The position numbers and the translations under genes were made by a program. The notes under the pieces are model-generated. The model was not told the DNA's origin and did not search any database. It saw only the letters and a program-made list of their open reading frames with translations. From Bacillus sp. FJAT-26390 (GTDB lineage: Bacteria; Bacillota; Bacilli; Paenibacillales; Paenibacillaceae): a DNA stretch of 64,000 nt. Of the stretch, positions 54,561-63,914 are shown piece after piece (within the stretch, counting starts at the first letter, position 1; each line of letters opens with the position of its first letter). The DNA is taken from positions 248,001-312,000 of the forward strand of contig NZ_MAQX01000022.1 in assembly GCF_001682865.1 (NCBI RefSeq). The letters are read 5' to 3'.

Positions 54561-54629
54561 ATTTGTTAGATACGATTTTGGCAATAGCGGGTCGTTGATT
54601 ACGCTGTACCAAAACAGGAGGAGTTAATC

Positions 54630-55058
54630 ATGTTTAAAGTAATGTTGTTTTTGCATGTGTTAGGAGCAGTTGGGATGGGATTCTATATCGTGCTTCCGAT
54701 CATGGTTGGAAGAGCATCCAAGCTTGCTGGAGTCGGACAAGGCGGCCTTGCGGACGGTTTGCTGTCAGCTAATCGCATTGCCCAGTATTTCCTTGTTTTG
54801 CAGCTGCTAACTGGCGGTTACTTGATGTCGCAGGCTGATTACAGCGTAGCATGGATGGTTATTATTATCGTGCTTTTCCTTGGCATTGCCGCACTTGGCG
54901 GGATCATTTCCAAACCGCTTAAGCTCGTCGTTGCTTCGATTCAAGACGGGAAAAGCGCAACCGCACATATTAACAAAGCACGCGTTATGAGCATCATCGT
55001 TTTGGTGCTGTATATCGCTATTATCTACTTCATGAAGTTTCCGATGCTTCAAGGCTAA
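54630..55058 (+). CDS. Small integral membrane protein
   Basis: The 142-residue protein (MFKVMLFLHVLGAVGMGFYIV) has four hydrophobic helices with small loops. It resembles predicted integral membrane proteins of the DUF2269 type, but I am not sure of this family. AGGAGGAG lies 8 bases before ATG 54630. A promoter candidate precedes it. Function unknown. Confidence 0.7.
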   Translation: MFKVMLFLHVLGAVGMGFYIVLPIMVGRASKLAGVGQGGLADGLLSANRIAQYFLVLQLLTGGYLMSQADYSVAWMVIIIVLFLGIAALGGIISKPLKLVVASIQDGKSATAHINKARVMSIIVLVLYIAIIYFMKFPMLQG

Positions 55059-55101
55059 TCGTAAATACTTAGATTATAAAACGCTGTAGGGGGATTGCAA
55101 C

Positions 55102-56058
55102 GTGCATGAATCATCGCCGCAAATTGTAACGTTTGGCGAATCAATGGCTCTATTTATGCCACAGGAGCATAAGTCAATCGAACGCGCTGCGACGCTTGAA
55201 CAAAGCTTCGGCGGAGCGGAAAGCAATGTCGCAATTGGACTTGCCCGTCTTGGCACGTCCGTAGGCTGGTTTGGAGCACTTGGCGACGATCCATTCGGCA
55301 AAATCATTTTGAAAACGCTGCGCGGTGAAGGTGTAGACGTGTCCCGTGCCCAGCTTAGCGCCGAGGCGCCGACGGGCATGATGTTCCGCGAGCATGTTGC
55401 GGGCCGGCTGGCCGTCCATTATTTCCGGAAGCATTCGGCCGCAAGCCGCATGCTTCCGGAGCAGCTTGACGAAAACTATATCCGCGGAGCAAAGCTGCTT
55501 CATGTCACCGGCATTACCGCAGCGCTCAGCGAGGATTGCCGCAGGACGCTGCGCCGCGCAGTCGATATCGCCAAAGACGCGGGCGTGCTCGTCAGCTTTG
55601 ATCCGAATTTGCGCCTAAAGCTGTGGTCCATTGAGGAAGCGCGCGAGACGCTTCTGCCGCTTGCTGCGGATGCGGATTATTTTTTGCCGGGCTGGGATGA
55701 GCTTAAGCTATTGTATAACACGGATGACTATGAGTATGTCAAAGGCGAGCTGAATAAATTGAAGGCAGTCTCGATCATCAAAGGCAGAGGCGATACGACA
55801 GTTGTATTAAATAACGGCCAAGAGGAAAGCCTGCCATTTTATCCTGCTGAACAGGTTGTGGATACGGTAGGCGCGGGAGATGGCTTCTGTGCGGGCTTCT
55901 TAGCTGGCATTATGAAGGGACTAACCCCTGTTGAAGCGGTGCGCCTTGCCAGCATCAATGGATCGTTAGTCGTACAAATGCGTGGAGACTGGGAAGCGCT
56001 GCCGGAGTGGGATGTCGTCCAGCAGCGGATGTCCGCTAAAGCTTGGGTGGAGCGCTGA
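55102..56058 (+). CDS. PfkB-family sugar kinase, 2-keto-3-deoxygluconate kinase-like
   Basis: The 318-residue ribokinase-like enzyme has the N-terminal GG motif (SFGGAESNVAIGLARLG) and the C-terminal DTVGAGDGFCAGFLAG signature with catalytic Asp. The segments FGESMALFMP and FDPNLRLKLW resemble 2-keto-3-deoxygluconate kinases, but no aldolase or uronate genes are nearby. It begins with GTG 55102 behind GGGGG. Its stop is 2 bases from a DeoR-type regulator, so the two form an operon. Confidence 0.85.
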   Translation: MHESSPQIVTFGESMALFMPQEHKSIERAATLEQSFGGAESNVAIGLARLGTSVGWFGALGDDPFGKIILKTLRGEGVDVSRAQLSAEAPTGMMFREHVAGRLAVHYFRKHSAASRMLPEQLDENYIRGAKLLHVTGITAALSEDCRRTLRRAVDIAKDAGVLVSFDPNLRLKLWSIEEARETLLPLAADADYFLPGWDELKLLYNTDDYEYVKGELNKLKAVSIIKGRGDTTVVLNNGQEESLPFYPAEQVVDTVGAGDGFCAGFLAGIMKGLTPVEAVRLASINGSLVVQMRGDWEALPEWDVVQQRMSAKAWVER

Positions 56059-56060
56059 CA

Positions 56061-56843
56061 ATGGCTGATGTGAACGGTTCCAAGGGGCAGCGCCGCCGGG
56101 AGGCTGTACTGCTGCTGCTGAAGCAGCAGGGACGAGTGACGATAGCGGAGATGGTTGAACGTTTCGGCTGCTCTGAAGCGACAGCGCGTCGTGATTTGGA
56201 GCAAATGGAGACGGAATTTCCCGTTATCCGAACGATTGGCGGAGCGATGTACGACGGAATGAATTCCGTGCGGGATCTGCCTTTTGCCGAGAAGGAAGGA
56301 TTGTCGATTTTGGAGAAGGAGCGGATCGCCGAGCTGGCTGCTTCCTTAATCTACGAAGGCGACGTCATCGCGCTCTCCGGGGGCACAACGAACTTCTTGA
56401 TCGCGAAGATTTTAAAATCCCGCAAGGGCATAACGGTCGTAACCAATGCGGTTAACATTGCGATGGAGCTGGCGGGAAGCGACATTCAAGTCGTCGTAAC
56501 CGGGGGCATTATGCGCCATAACAGTTTCGAGCTTTGCGGACCGCTAGGCGAGGGCATGGTATCCCATTTGCATATCGGCAAAATGTTCATCGGCGTTGAC
56601 GGCATCTCTGCCGCCGGCGGCATTACGACCTACTCGGAGCAGGAAGCGCAAATCGCCAAAGCACTCATTAAGCGTTCGCAAGCGGCGTATGCCGTATTCG
56701 ATCATACCAAAACAGGCCGTACCTCGCTGTTCTCCATCGCTTCTTTAACGGAGCTTCGCGGCGTCATTACCGACGTTCCGCTGACGGAGGAACTGGAAGC
56801 AGCGGTTGAGCAGCATGGCATTTCCGTGCATGTGACGGGCTAA
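56061..56843 (+). CDS. DeoR/GlpR-family sugar regulator
   Basis: The 260-residue protein has an N-terminal DeoR helix-turn-helix (RRREAVLLLLKQQGRVTIAE and FGCSEATARRDLEQME) and a C-terminal sugar-phosphate sensor domain (ALSGGTTNFLIAKIL, VVTGGIMRHNSFELCGPLGE, GVDGISAAGGITTYS). Such regulators usually repress and respond to phosphorylated sugars. It probably controls its sugar-kinase partner. ATG 56061 lies two bases after the kinase stop; a TTG extension to 56043 is possible but unlikely. Confidence 0.87.
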   Translation: MADVNGSKGQRRREAVLLLLKQQGRVTIAEMVERFGCSEATARRDLEQMETEFPVIRTIGGAMYDGMNSVRDLPFAEKEGLSILEKERIAELAASLIYEGDVIALSGGTTNFLIAKILKSRKGITVVTNAVNIAMELAGSDIQVVVTGGIMRHNSFELCGPLGEGMVSHLHIGKMFIGVDGISAAGGITTYSEQEAQIAKALIKRSQAAYAVFDHTKTGRTSLFSIASLTELRGVITDVPLTEELEAAVEQHGISVHVTG

Positions 56844-56853
56844 TACCGTGAAT

Positions 56854-56892
56854 AAAGACGGAATGTTCTCCTTGCAGGACATTCCGTCTTTG
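56854..56892 (+). terminator. Hairpin/terminator after DeoR gene
   Basis: AAAGACGGAATGT pairs with ACATTCCGTCTTT (56879-56891). The following bases are only weakly T-rich, but a second strong hairpin follows. Confidence 0.65.
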
Positions 56893-56896
56893 CACA

Positions 56897-56936
56897 AAAA
56901 ATCCCCTTAAGGTCAACCGACCTTAAGGGGATTTTT
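56897..56936. terminator. Bidirectional terminator between DeoR gene and nagA
   Basis: AAAATCCCCTTAAGGTC pairs with GACCTTAAGGGGATTTT and is flanked by A- and T-runs serving both strands. Confidence 0.9.
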
Positions 56937-56939
56937 GCA

Positions 56940-58136
56940 TTAGCCTTGGCTCGCTTCGTACACGGAGCGGCCTTGCACCCACGTCTGCCGTACGTTCAGC
57001 GATGCATCGGTCCATACAAGGTCGGCTTGCTTGCCGCTTGCAATGGAGCCGGTACGGTCGCTAATGCCGAGCTGCTTCGCTGCGTTGCCGCTCGCTAGCC
57101 TGCTGACCTCAGCAATCGTTAAGCTTGAGTTTTCAAGAATAAAGCGAACGGCGCCAATCATCGTCAAGCAGCTGCCTGCAAGCGCATTGCCTTCGCGCAA
57201 ACGCGCTTCGCCGTCCTTCACGATAACGGCTAAGCCGCCTAGACTATATTCGCCGTCCGGCATGCCCGCTGCTGCCATCGCATCGGTAATGAGAATGACC
57301 TTGTCTTGCGGCTTCGCGGCAAGCACGAGGCGGATCGCCGCCGGATGCACATGAATGCCGTCCGCAATGAGCTCCGCAGCAATGCGATCATCGGTTAAAA
57401 CGGCGCCTAGCGTTCCGGGCTCGCGATGATGAAGGCCGCGCATCGCGTTAAACGTATGAACAGCCTGCGACAGGCCGACATTGGCGGCGGCGATGACTTC
57501 ATCGTAAACGGCATCGGTATGTCCGCATGCCGTATTGATGCCTTGCTCAGCAAGCCAAGTAATCGTCTCGATTGCGCCGTTTTTCTCTGGCGCCAGCGTG
57601 AGCTGGCGGATGAGGTCTGGCCACTCTGAATGCCACTGCTTCATCCACTCTAGCTGCGGATCTTTAATAAAGATCGGGTTTTGCGCACCAGGCCATTTTT
57701 CACTAATGAAGGGGCCTTCCAAATGAACGCCGTACAAAGCGGCATAAGGCATTTCTTCGCTGCGGTACTTCGCTACTGCCTGCAAGACATTCTCGATTGC
57801 GTCCTTCGCAGCAGTCATCGTTGTAGCCAGCATGCCCGTTGTCCCTTGAGAGGCGTGAAACTTAGTAATCGTGTCAAAGCTTTCACGGCTGGCATCCATG
57901 AAATCAGCGCCAAAACCGCCGTGGACGTGAACGTCAATGAAGCCTGGCAGCAGCCAGCCGCCTTGACCATCTATAGAAGGAAGCTCTTTCGTCACGGCTC
58001 CTGCTGCTTCGTTGTCGTCCTCCGAAATGACCTGGGCTATTTTACCATCTTGAACGACAACACTTCCGGTAACGACTCGGTTCTCCAGTACGATATTCAC
58101 ATTATGAATGAGCCAGTTAGCAGAGCTTACTGTCAT
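56940..58136 (-). CDS. nagA: N-acetylglucosamine-6-phosphate deacetylase
   Basis: The 398-residue amidohydrolase removes acetate from GlcNAc-6-phosphate. It shows the metal-binding segments IDVHVHGGFGADFMD, HLEGPFISEKWPGAQNP, GHTDAVYDE and ITDAMAAAGMPDGEYSLGG, with LASGNAAKQLG near the end. It follows nagB directly: the nagB stop TAA abuts the ATG, so translation is probably coupled. Together they route GlcNAc-6-P to fructose-6-P. Confidence 0.94.
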   Translation of the reverse strand: MTVSSANWLIHNVNIVLENRVVTGSVVVQDGKIAQVISEDDNEAAGAVTKELPSIDGQGGWLLPGFIDVHVHGGFGADFMDASRESFDTITKFHASQGTTGMLATTMTAAKDAIENVLQAVAKYRSEEMPYAALYGVHLEGPFISEKWPGAQNPIFIKDPQLEWMKQWHSEWPDLIRQLTLAPEKNGAIETITWLAEQGINTACGHTDAVYDEVIAAANVGLSQAVHTFNAMRGLHHREPGTLGAVLTDDRIAAELIADGIHVHPAAIRLVLAAKPQDKVILITDAMAAAGMPDGEYSLGGLAVIVKDGEARLREGNALAGSCLTMIGAVRFILENSSLTIAEVSRLASGNAAKQLGISDRTGSIASGKQADLVWTDASLNVRQTWVQGRSVYEASQG

Positions 58137-58862
58137 TTAATCCAACATCCTTCCTGCCTCGCGATCGAGCAGAACGATTACGCGCGCATGTGTTTGCAGC
58201 AATGAGGCTGGAACGCTGGTGGTGATCGGACCAGTCAATGCTTCTTTAACAATACTTGCTTTGTCCGCACCGCGGACGGCGAGTACGATTGTGTTCGCCT
58301 TCAAAATCGAGCCAACGCCCATTGTAATCGCATATTTAGGCACTTCGTCCATAGAAGCGAAGAAACGTGCATTCGCCTCAAGGGTTTCTTGCTTCAGCTT
58401 CACTGCGTGAGTGCCGCCTGATAGGTTGACATCGGGCTCGTTAAAGCCGATATGACCGTTGTGGCCAAGACCAAGCAGCTGGATATCAACCGGCTGCGCT
58501 TCAAGCATAGCATCGTAACGAGCGGTTTCCGCATCAAGATTCTCAGCCATGCCGTTAGGCAAATGGGTTTGAGCTGACGGGATATCGATATGCGAGAATA
58601 AATGCTTGTTCATATAGTAAGCGTAGCTTTGGTCGTTTTCAGCCGTCAGGCCAACGTACTCGTCCAGATTGAACGTCGTAACATCCTTGAAGCTAACCTT
58701 TTTTTGATTGTATGACTCTACTATTTTGTCATAAATTCCGATAGGTGTCGATCCTGTTGCCAGCCCAAGCACTGCGCTTGGTTTCTCGTTTACGGTGTTA
58801 ATAAAAAGCCCTGCTGCATAAGCGTCCAATTCCTGCTGTGTATCAAATTTAATAATTTCCAT
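58137..58862 (-). CDS. nagB: Glucosamine-6-phosphate deaminase
   Basis: The 241-residue enzyme converts glucosamine-6-phosphate to fructose-6-phosphate and ammonia. It shows GLATGSTPIGIYDKIV, FNLDEYVGL (catalytic Asp) and GLGHNGHIGFNEP (His). It matches the short Gram-positive NagB. AAGGAGG lies 7 bases before ATG 58862. It is the first gene of nagBA. A promoter and doubled palindromic operator lie upstream. Confidence 0.95.
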   Translation of the reverse strand: MEIIKFDTQQELDAYAAGLFINTVNEKPSAVLGLATGSTPIGIYDKIVESYNQKKVSFKDVTTFNLDEYVGLTAENDQSYAYYMNKHLFSHIDIPSAQTHLPNGMAENLDAETARYDAMLEAQPVDIQLLGLGHNGHIGFNEPDVNLSGGTHAVKLKQETLEANARFFASMDEVPKYAITMGVGSILKANTIVLAVRGADKASIVKEALTGPITTSVPASLLQTHARVIVLLDREAGRMLD

Positions 58863-58894
58863 TTGTGTGCCTCCTTGGTGGATTCGTTACTTTT

Positions 58895-58923
58895 ATTTTA
58901 TATGAGTTCCGACGGATTAACAA
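58895..58923 (-). promoter_or_regulatory. Putative promoter of nagBA
   Basis: On the minus strand, TTGTTA (58918-58923) is followed after 17 bases by TAAAAT (58895-58900). The leader would be about 25-30 bases. Confidence 0.6.
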
Positions 58924-58930
58924 TATAAAA

Positions 58931-58966
58931 TGATTGTAAAAATCAATTTAATGATTGTAAAAATCA
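58931..58966. promoter_or_regulatory. Doubled palindromic operator-like site upstream of nagBA
   Basis: TGATTGTAAAAATCA occurs twice (58931-58945 and 58952-58966), exactly 21 bases apart, or two helical turns. Each copy is itself an inverted repeat TGATT-N5-AATCA. The pair begins 8 bases beyond the -35 of the predicted nagBA promoter. Confidence 0.65.
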
Positions 58967-59255
58967 TAAATATGAAGGAAGACGTTTCATGTCATGGCTA
59001 TGCGGGTAGAAGTTAGAACTAGTGCCTTCCTTATTATGTCACACTGATTGGAGGAACTATTCTATTCTGCGGCTTATGTGTCAATGTCGTGGAGCTAGGA
59101 GCGTGAATGAGAAAATTATGCTATGCTAGTAGGTAGTCGTTTTTGCGGGATTGAGTATGAACAAAGCAGCATATTAACATTAGAAGATAGAGAAGCGAAA
59201 ATTGCGCTGCGCCGCCATAAAAGGCGTTAGCCGTTCGCGCTTGGGAGGAACAAGC

Positions 59256-60311
59256 ATGACAGTAGATCAGCAAGCAGCAACCGCAAAGCGCAAGGGGGAG
59301 CATATACGCATTTGCCTGCAGGAGCAAGTAAACAGCGTTGGCATACAAACGGGGTTGGAGCAATACCGCTTTAAGCATAATGCGCTGCCTGAGGTTTCCT
59401 TCAGCGAGGTAAGGCTGGATACGGAATGGTTTGGCAAAAAGCTCGGTGCTCCGCTGCTCGTCAGCTCCATGACGGGAGGAACGGATGAAGCAGGTGCGAT
59501 TAATCGCCGCTTGGCTGTGGTTGCAGAGGCAAGAGGCTGGGCAATCGGCCTTGGCTCGATGCGCGCCGCTATTGAAAATGAGCAGCTTGCGGCCTCTTTC
59601 TCCATCCGTAAGGATGCGCCTACCGTGCCTGTTATCGCCAATATTGGCGCGGTTCAGCTTAATTATGGGTTTGGCGTGGACTCCTGCCGCAAAGCGGTCG
59701 ATATTGCGGAGGCGGACGCGCTCGTTCTGCATCTAAACAGCATGCAGGAGGTGTTCCAGCCGGAGGGGGATACGGATTTCCGCAATTTGCTGCAGTCGAT
59801 CGAACAGGTTTGCAAATACTTGCAGGTGCCGGTTGGCATTAAAGAGGTCGGATGGGGAATCGATGCCGATACGGCGGAAGCGCTTGCCGGTGTCGGAGTT
59901 GCCTTCATTGATGCGGCTGGAGCTGGCGGCACTTCCTGGAGCCAGGTAGAAAAGTTTCGCTCGCAAGACGAGATGAGAAGGCAGGCAGCAGAGGCTTTCG
60001 CAGATTGGGGAATACCAACGGCAGAGAGCATCATAGAAATTCGCGATCGGCTGCCGCATGCGAATATCATTGCAAGCGGCGGCCTTCGAACCGGCGTTGA
60101 TGCAGCAAAGGCTATCGCGCTGGGAGCTAACCTAGCGGGCTTTGGACGAGTGCTTCTGCCGCAAGCCGCTAACGGCACCAATCAAGTATCGCAAGAGCAG
60201 CTGCTTCAGCAATTTGAGCGGATCGAATTTGAACTGCGGACGGCGATGTTCGGCATCGGAGCAGGATCAATTCAAGCGCTGCGTCAAACGAATAGACTGG
60301 TTCTTAAATAA
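59256..60311 (+). CDS. fni: Type 2 isopentenyl-diphosphate delta-isomerase
   Basis: The 351-residue flavoenzyme interconverts IPP and DMAPP using FMN and NADPH. It shows KRKGEHIRICL at the N-terminus, the LVSSMTGGTDEAGAINRRLA segment, a central Gln/Asn-bearing LHLNSMQEVFQPEGD and the FMN phosphate site ASGGLRTGVDAAKAIALGA. ATG 59256 is used because GGGAGG lies 8 bases upstream; an extension to 59202 is unsupported. The gene stands alone, followed by a terminator. Confidence 0.93.
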   Translation: MTVDQQAATAKRKGEHIRICLQEQVNSVGIQTGLEQYRFKHNALPEVSFSEVRLDTEWFGKKLGAPLLVSSMTGGTDEAGAINRRLAVVAEARGWAIGLGSMRAAIENEQLAASFSIRKDAPTVPVIANIGAVQLNYGFGVDSCRKAVDIAEADALVLHLNSMQEVFQPEGDTDFRNLLQSIEQVCKYLQVPVGIKEVGWGIDADTAEALAGVGVAFIDAAGAGGTSWSQVEKFRSQDEMRRQAAEAFADWGIPTAESIIEIRDRLPHANIIASGGLRTGVDAAKAIALGANLAGFGRVLLPQAANGTNQVSQEQLLQQFERIEFELRTAMFGIGAGSIQALRQTNRLVLK

Positions 60312-60317
60312 AGCGAA

Positions 60318-60362
60318 AAAGGGTTGTCTTCGCAGGTCTTGTGACCATGAAGACAACCCTTT
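60318..60362. terminator. Bidirectional terminator between fni and gerC-like gene
   Basis: AAAGGGTTGTCTTC (60318-60331) pairs with GAAGACAACCCTTT (60349-60362). The U-tract is better on the minus strand. Confidence 0.82.
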
Positions 60363-60394
60363 GTTATGCAGAATGGGGACTTGATCTTATTGCT

Positions 60395-61489
60395 TTATTT
60401 GATGAGCCCGGTGCCTTCAATTATGATGTTCGCATGTACAACGAATTTGATCGTTGGATAAATCTTCTGCCATTGTTTCCATGCATCCTTGCCGGGATGT
60501 GTGGCACGATAACGAAGCCCAAATCCAACGGGATCAACGCCTGCCTTTTGGATTTTTCGCAGAAGGGCCACGCAGGATTTGGCATATTCCTCGCTTAGCT
60601 TTTTTTCGATGGGTCTCCATTGATCATTGTAAATCCCTTTTGGAGCTTCCTCGAATACAACCTTCATTTTGATATCCATCATAACCGTTTCTTCGCCATC
60701 ATGCTTCCCGATGCGATACTTAGAGTGAATTTCTGTCAGAGCAACGACAAGATCCATTCCTTGAAACATGCCATGCATGGATGACTTTGTGAAATCGCTG
60801 GCTAGCTGATTGTAGAGCTGGGATTCCGCAGGAGTGAGCATGAGCTTAACCCGTTTCTTATTCAGCAGCGCCGTCCGATTGATTACGTAGCTTTCCCGTT
60901 TATCTTTGGCGATAACAGGCATCAATGGGTCGAGTCCCTGCTCCGAGGCCCGCCTTGAGAAATCCGATAACGATTCCACGTAAGTGTAGGATGATTCGGT
61001 GCCGTCGGAGCCGAAGCTAAGAAACAGCGTATTGCCTGGATAGCGCTCGGAGACCGGCTTCACTTTAAGCAGGCTCTCAGCGTCCGGTTTGCCTATTGCG
61101 ATATCGGCTACGCTTTGGATATCTCTTCTTCTTGTCATCCATTCCAGCAGGTTCTGATAGTCTTGCCGTGCCAGCTTCTCGCCAATAAGGAATACTTTGC
61201 AATGCCCGAAATCGAGCTCTTTGTCTACATAGGCTTTCATCATTCGGACGCCCTCGGCAACACTTTGGGTATCAATCGTTTCTATTTGCGTTTTCGATGC
61301 GCCCGGCTCGATTTTCGGCGAGGGTACGGCAAGCTGAAGCGTGAGGCGATACGGTTTTTTTTCGTTTTCGGATAAATCAATGCCAAGCGCGACGACAAAA
61401 AAACGTTTGTCGATGTCCTTGAAGCCGCATCCGCTGATAAGCAAACCAAATACGGCAATCGTCAGGATAGCTCGAATTGCGCTGCTCAT
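60395..61489 (-). CDS. Spore germination lipoprotein, GerC family
   Basis: The 364-residue protein is a Ger(x)C lipoprotein: a signal peptide ending in a lipobox LISGC (Cys at about 20), then FKDIDKRFFVVALGIDL, typical of the family. It is the third subunit of a germinant receptor and is anchored to the outer face of the inner membrane. ATG 61489 overlaps the GerB-like stop codon (ATGA), so translation is coupled. An in-frame extension to 61528 would add residues before the signal peptide and overlap the upstream gene. Confidence 0.88.
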   Translation of the reverse strand: MSSAIRAILTIAVFGLLISGCGFKDIDKRFFVVALGIDLSENEKKPYRLTLQLAVPSPKIEPGASKTQIETIDTQSVAEGVRMMKAYVDKELDFGHCKVFLIGEKLARQDYQNLLEWMTRRRDIQSVADIAIGKPDAESLLKVKPVSERYPGNTLFLSFGSDGTESSYTYVESLSDFSRRASEQGLDPLMPVIAKDKRESYVINRTALLNKKRVKLMLTPAESQLYNQLASDFTKSSMHGMFQGMDLVVALTEIHSKYRIGKHDGEETVMMDIKMKVVFEEAPKGIYNDQWRPIEKKLSEEYAKSCVALLRKIQKAGVDPVGFGLRYRATHPGKDAWKQWQKIYPTIKFVVHANIIIEGTGLIK

Positions 61490-62586
61490 GCCGCTTTGGA
61501 CCCCTTTCGACTCAAGACGAATACCCATACAACGATAAGGGCTTCAACAAACATGCGGAGCACAAGCCAATAAGTTGTAATAAACACATTCATCTTCTCG
61601 TTAGTCAGCACAAGATAAAGGATCGTAAGCGCTGCGAAAATGCTGGCGATCACGTAGTTGGATGCCGGCGTTTTTGGACTGTCGATTTCCGGCTTATAGT
61701 TTTTGAAGCAGCTTTTAATAAATTCCATCGCTTGATGCCAGCCGGCCATCGTATAAATGAGCGTCAAATTTAAAAAAACAATAAGAAAAAGAAACAATAC
61801 GCGCTCAATGAACCCATACTGCATGAGCATGGAGTCGGCGGTAACGCTCCAAATATAAATATATTGGTTAACGCCTTCCGTACCGTGAAATCCGATCGGG
61901 ACAAAAAACGTAATAAGCAAAATTACGCTACCGAAGACCGGGTATATCCAGCGGAATTTGAAGCGGAAGTTTGGCGAAAAGAGCCTATTAAATATGGATA
62001 GATTAATATATCCGGTAAAAATAAAAGAAGCAGCCGCAACGGAGGTCAAGGTGGGCATATGGGTGACGTAATTGGCGACGACTCGAATGGCATCCCAATT
62101 TAATTGAGGACTCCTCACCGCCTTGAACAAAATAAAGATAATGATCGGCGCGTTGACGATAAGCCCGATCTCGATGACAAATATGACGGAGAGCGTGGAA
62201 CGGGTCGCCGCGTAACCGCACGCAAGAATTAGCATAACCAAAATAACGATCGTGTTCGCATCGGGATTAAAAAACCGATTGATGACCATGGCGTAGGCGA
62301 TAACAACGATCGACGTTCCCATCCACCACATCATGGCAAAAGAGTACATGGAGATGACGACGAGCCACTTAGGGCAATGCTGCTTTAATATTTCCGGCAA
62401 GCCCTTGCCGGGAAACCTAGCCATGGCGCTCGTGTACATATAGACCAGAATCGTGCCGATGACAATGCCGACAGGGATAGAAGCTACAGCACCGTTATAA
62501 CGGGCCTGAATTAAAATATGCGGAACGAACAGCATCAAGTTAATGAAGCTGACGAGTATGAAATTGTAAAAGACATACCGATTCAC
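61486..62586 (-). CDS. Spore germination permease, GerB family
   Basis: The 366-residue protein has about ten hydrophobic helices and belongs to the GerB group of the APC superfamily, which forms the membrane core that senses germinants. Segments such as FPGKGLPEILKQHCPKW and FVPIGFHGTEGVNQY are typical. It overlaps the GerA-like gene by 4 bases and the GerC-like gene by 4 bases in an A-B-C operon. Confidence 0.9.
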   Translation of the reverse strand: MNRYVFYNFILVSFINLMLFVPHILIQARYNGAVASIPVGIVIGTILVYMYTSAMARFPGKGLPEILKQHCPKWLVVISMYSFAMMWWMGTSIVVIAYAMVINRFFNPDANTIVILVMLILACGYAATRSTLSVIFVIEIGLIVNAPIIIFILFKAVRSPQLNWDAIRVVANYVTHMPTLTSVAAASFIFTGYINLSIFNRLFSPNFRFKFRWIYPVFGSVILLITFFVPIGFHGTEGVNQYIYIWSVTADSMLMQYGFIERVLFLFLIVFLNLTLIYTMAGWHQAMEFIKSCFKNYKPEIDSPKTPASNYVIASIFAALTILYLVLTNEKMNVFITTYWLVLRMFVEALIVVWVFVLSRKGSKAA

Positions 62587-63914
62587 TTGATTTTCACCTG
62601 CCCGACATCGCCTTCTAATGGCCTTAATTTTCCGAATATACGCATATACGGTTTTCCGAAGCTTCTAAGATTGCAAAGATAAGTGAGATAGATGAACATA
62701 CCGACCGCAACGCCTGTGATGCCAAAAAAAATGGAGACGGCGATGAGCGGATATTTCAAAAAACGGACTGCAAACGAAAGCGAATTTACGGGAATGACGA
62801 AATTGGATATCGCAACGACCGAGGTCACGATGATCATGATGCTGCTCACGAGACCAGCCTGCTGCGCAGCTTGTCCGAGAATAAGCCCTCCTACGGTTGT
62901 AGCTGTAGAACCTATGTAACGCGGCAAGCGGATGCTGGCCTCAATGAGCGTCTCGATCATGAAGAGCATAATAAACACTTCAACAAACGAGGGGTATGGA
63001 ACGGCAGAGCGGCTGCCCGCAATGGAGAAGGCAAGCTGCACGCGAAAAAGCTCCGGGTTGTAGGAGACGACCGAGATATAGAGCGCCGGCAGCGTGATCG
63101 TCAGCACAATGGAGGCGTATCTTAGAAAGATAAGAAAACGGGTCATCCAATACGCGTCGTAATCATCCTCCATCGCATGCATGAAATCGAAAAAGGTAGC
63201 AGGCAAAATGATCGCGAACATATTTCCTTTTAGGAGAATAATGATTTTACCTTTGGACAACGCTTTGGTTATTCGGTCTGGACGTTCCGTTATAAGAAGC
63301 GTAGGAAACAAATGCTTGCGTTTGCCGACGAGAAGCTTCTCCAAATCCCCGGCCGCTTGGAGCATTTCCACATTAATTGTCGTGAGTTTCGTACGTAGGC
63401 TTTCGAGCACGGTAGGATCGACCCGGCGCTGATCGTACAGGGCGAACACGGGCGTCTTGGACAAAGAGCCAATCGTATGCTCCTCTACGGACAGATCCGG
63501 AGACGGATACATGCTGCGGACCAGGTTGAGCGAAATATTTATATTTTCACTCAGCGCGAGCTGAGGACCTTGAATGGCGCTCTCTACCTGCGTTTGCGGG
63601 TTTTCAATGCTGATGATGCGGGCAACCTCGAACGAGTAAATGGTGCAATTCGCTTCAATCAGCACATTGCCGCGAAGCAGAAGCTCCTGCCATCTTGCGA
63701 CGTCCTCTATTACCCGGTAATCGGGGTTCGTGTTTAATTGATTCTGGAACGAATATTCCTCTTTCGTGAAAGGGACGATGATGAAATCGCTTATTTTCTT
63801 TTCTTCGCATAGAGGTGCAATATAAGCGATCTCAATGGTCATTTCGCTATTTTGCAACGTTTCCAGCTTGATATCGATTGCTTCGGCGAACAATAAGCGA
63901 ATGCGTTCTATCAT
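62583..63914 (-). CDS. Spore germination protein, GerA family
   Basis: The 443-residue protein has a soluble N-terminal half and four or five membrane helices near the C-terminus. The segment RRVDPTVLESLRTKL and the later GLVSSIMIIVTSVVAISNFVIP fit GerA. ATG 63914 has GGGGG 7 bases upstream; an ORF extension to 63992 begins before that site. Family members are usually about 480 residues or longer, so this copy has a short N-terminal region. It is the first gene of the operon; the germinant is unknown. Confidence 0.88.
   Translation of the reverse strand: MIERIRLLFAEAIDIKLETLQNSEMTIEIAYIAPLCEEKKISDFIIVPFTKEEYSFQNQLNTNPDYRVIEDVARWQELLLRGNVLIEANCTIYSFEVARIISIENPQTQVESAIQGPQLALSENINISLNLVRSMYPSPDLSVEEHTIGSLSKTPVFALYDQRRVDPTVLESLRTKLTTINVEMLQAAGDLEKLLVGKRKHLFPTLLITERPDRITKALSKGKIIILLKGNMFAIILPATFFDFMHAMEDDYDAYWMTRFLIFLRYASIVLTITLPALYISVVSYNPELFRVQLAFSIAGSRSAVPYPSFVEVFIMLFMIETLIEASIRLPRYIGSTATTVGGLILGQAAQQAGLVSSIMIIVTSVVAISNFVIPVNSLSFAVRFLKYPLIAVSIFFGITGVAVGMFIYLTYLCNLRSFGKPYMRIFGKLRPLEGDVGQVKIK

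Noticed and set aside
58862..59000. CcpA cre site in the nagBA promoter region
   Set aside because: No sequence close to TGWAANCGNTNWCA was found there.
59121..59732. 203-residue minus-strand ORF opposite fni
   Set aside because: It overlaps the strongly supported fni gene and shows no recognisable domain.
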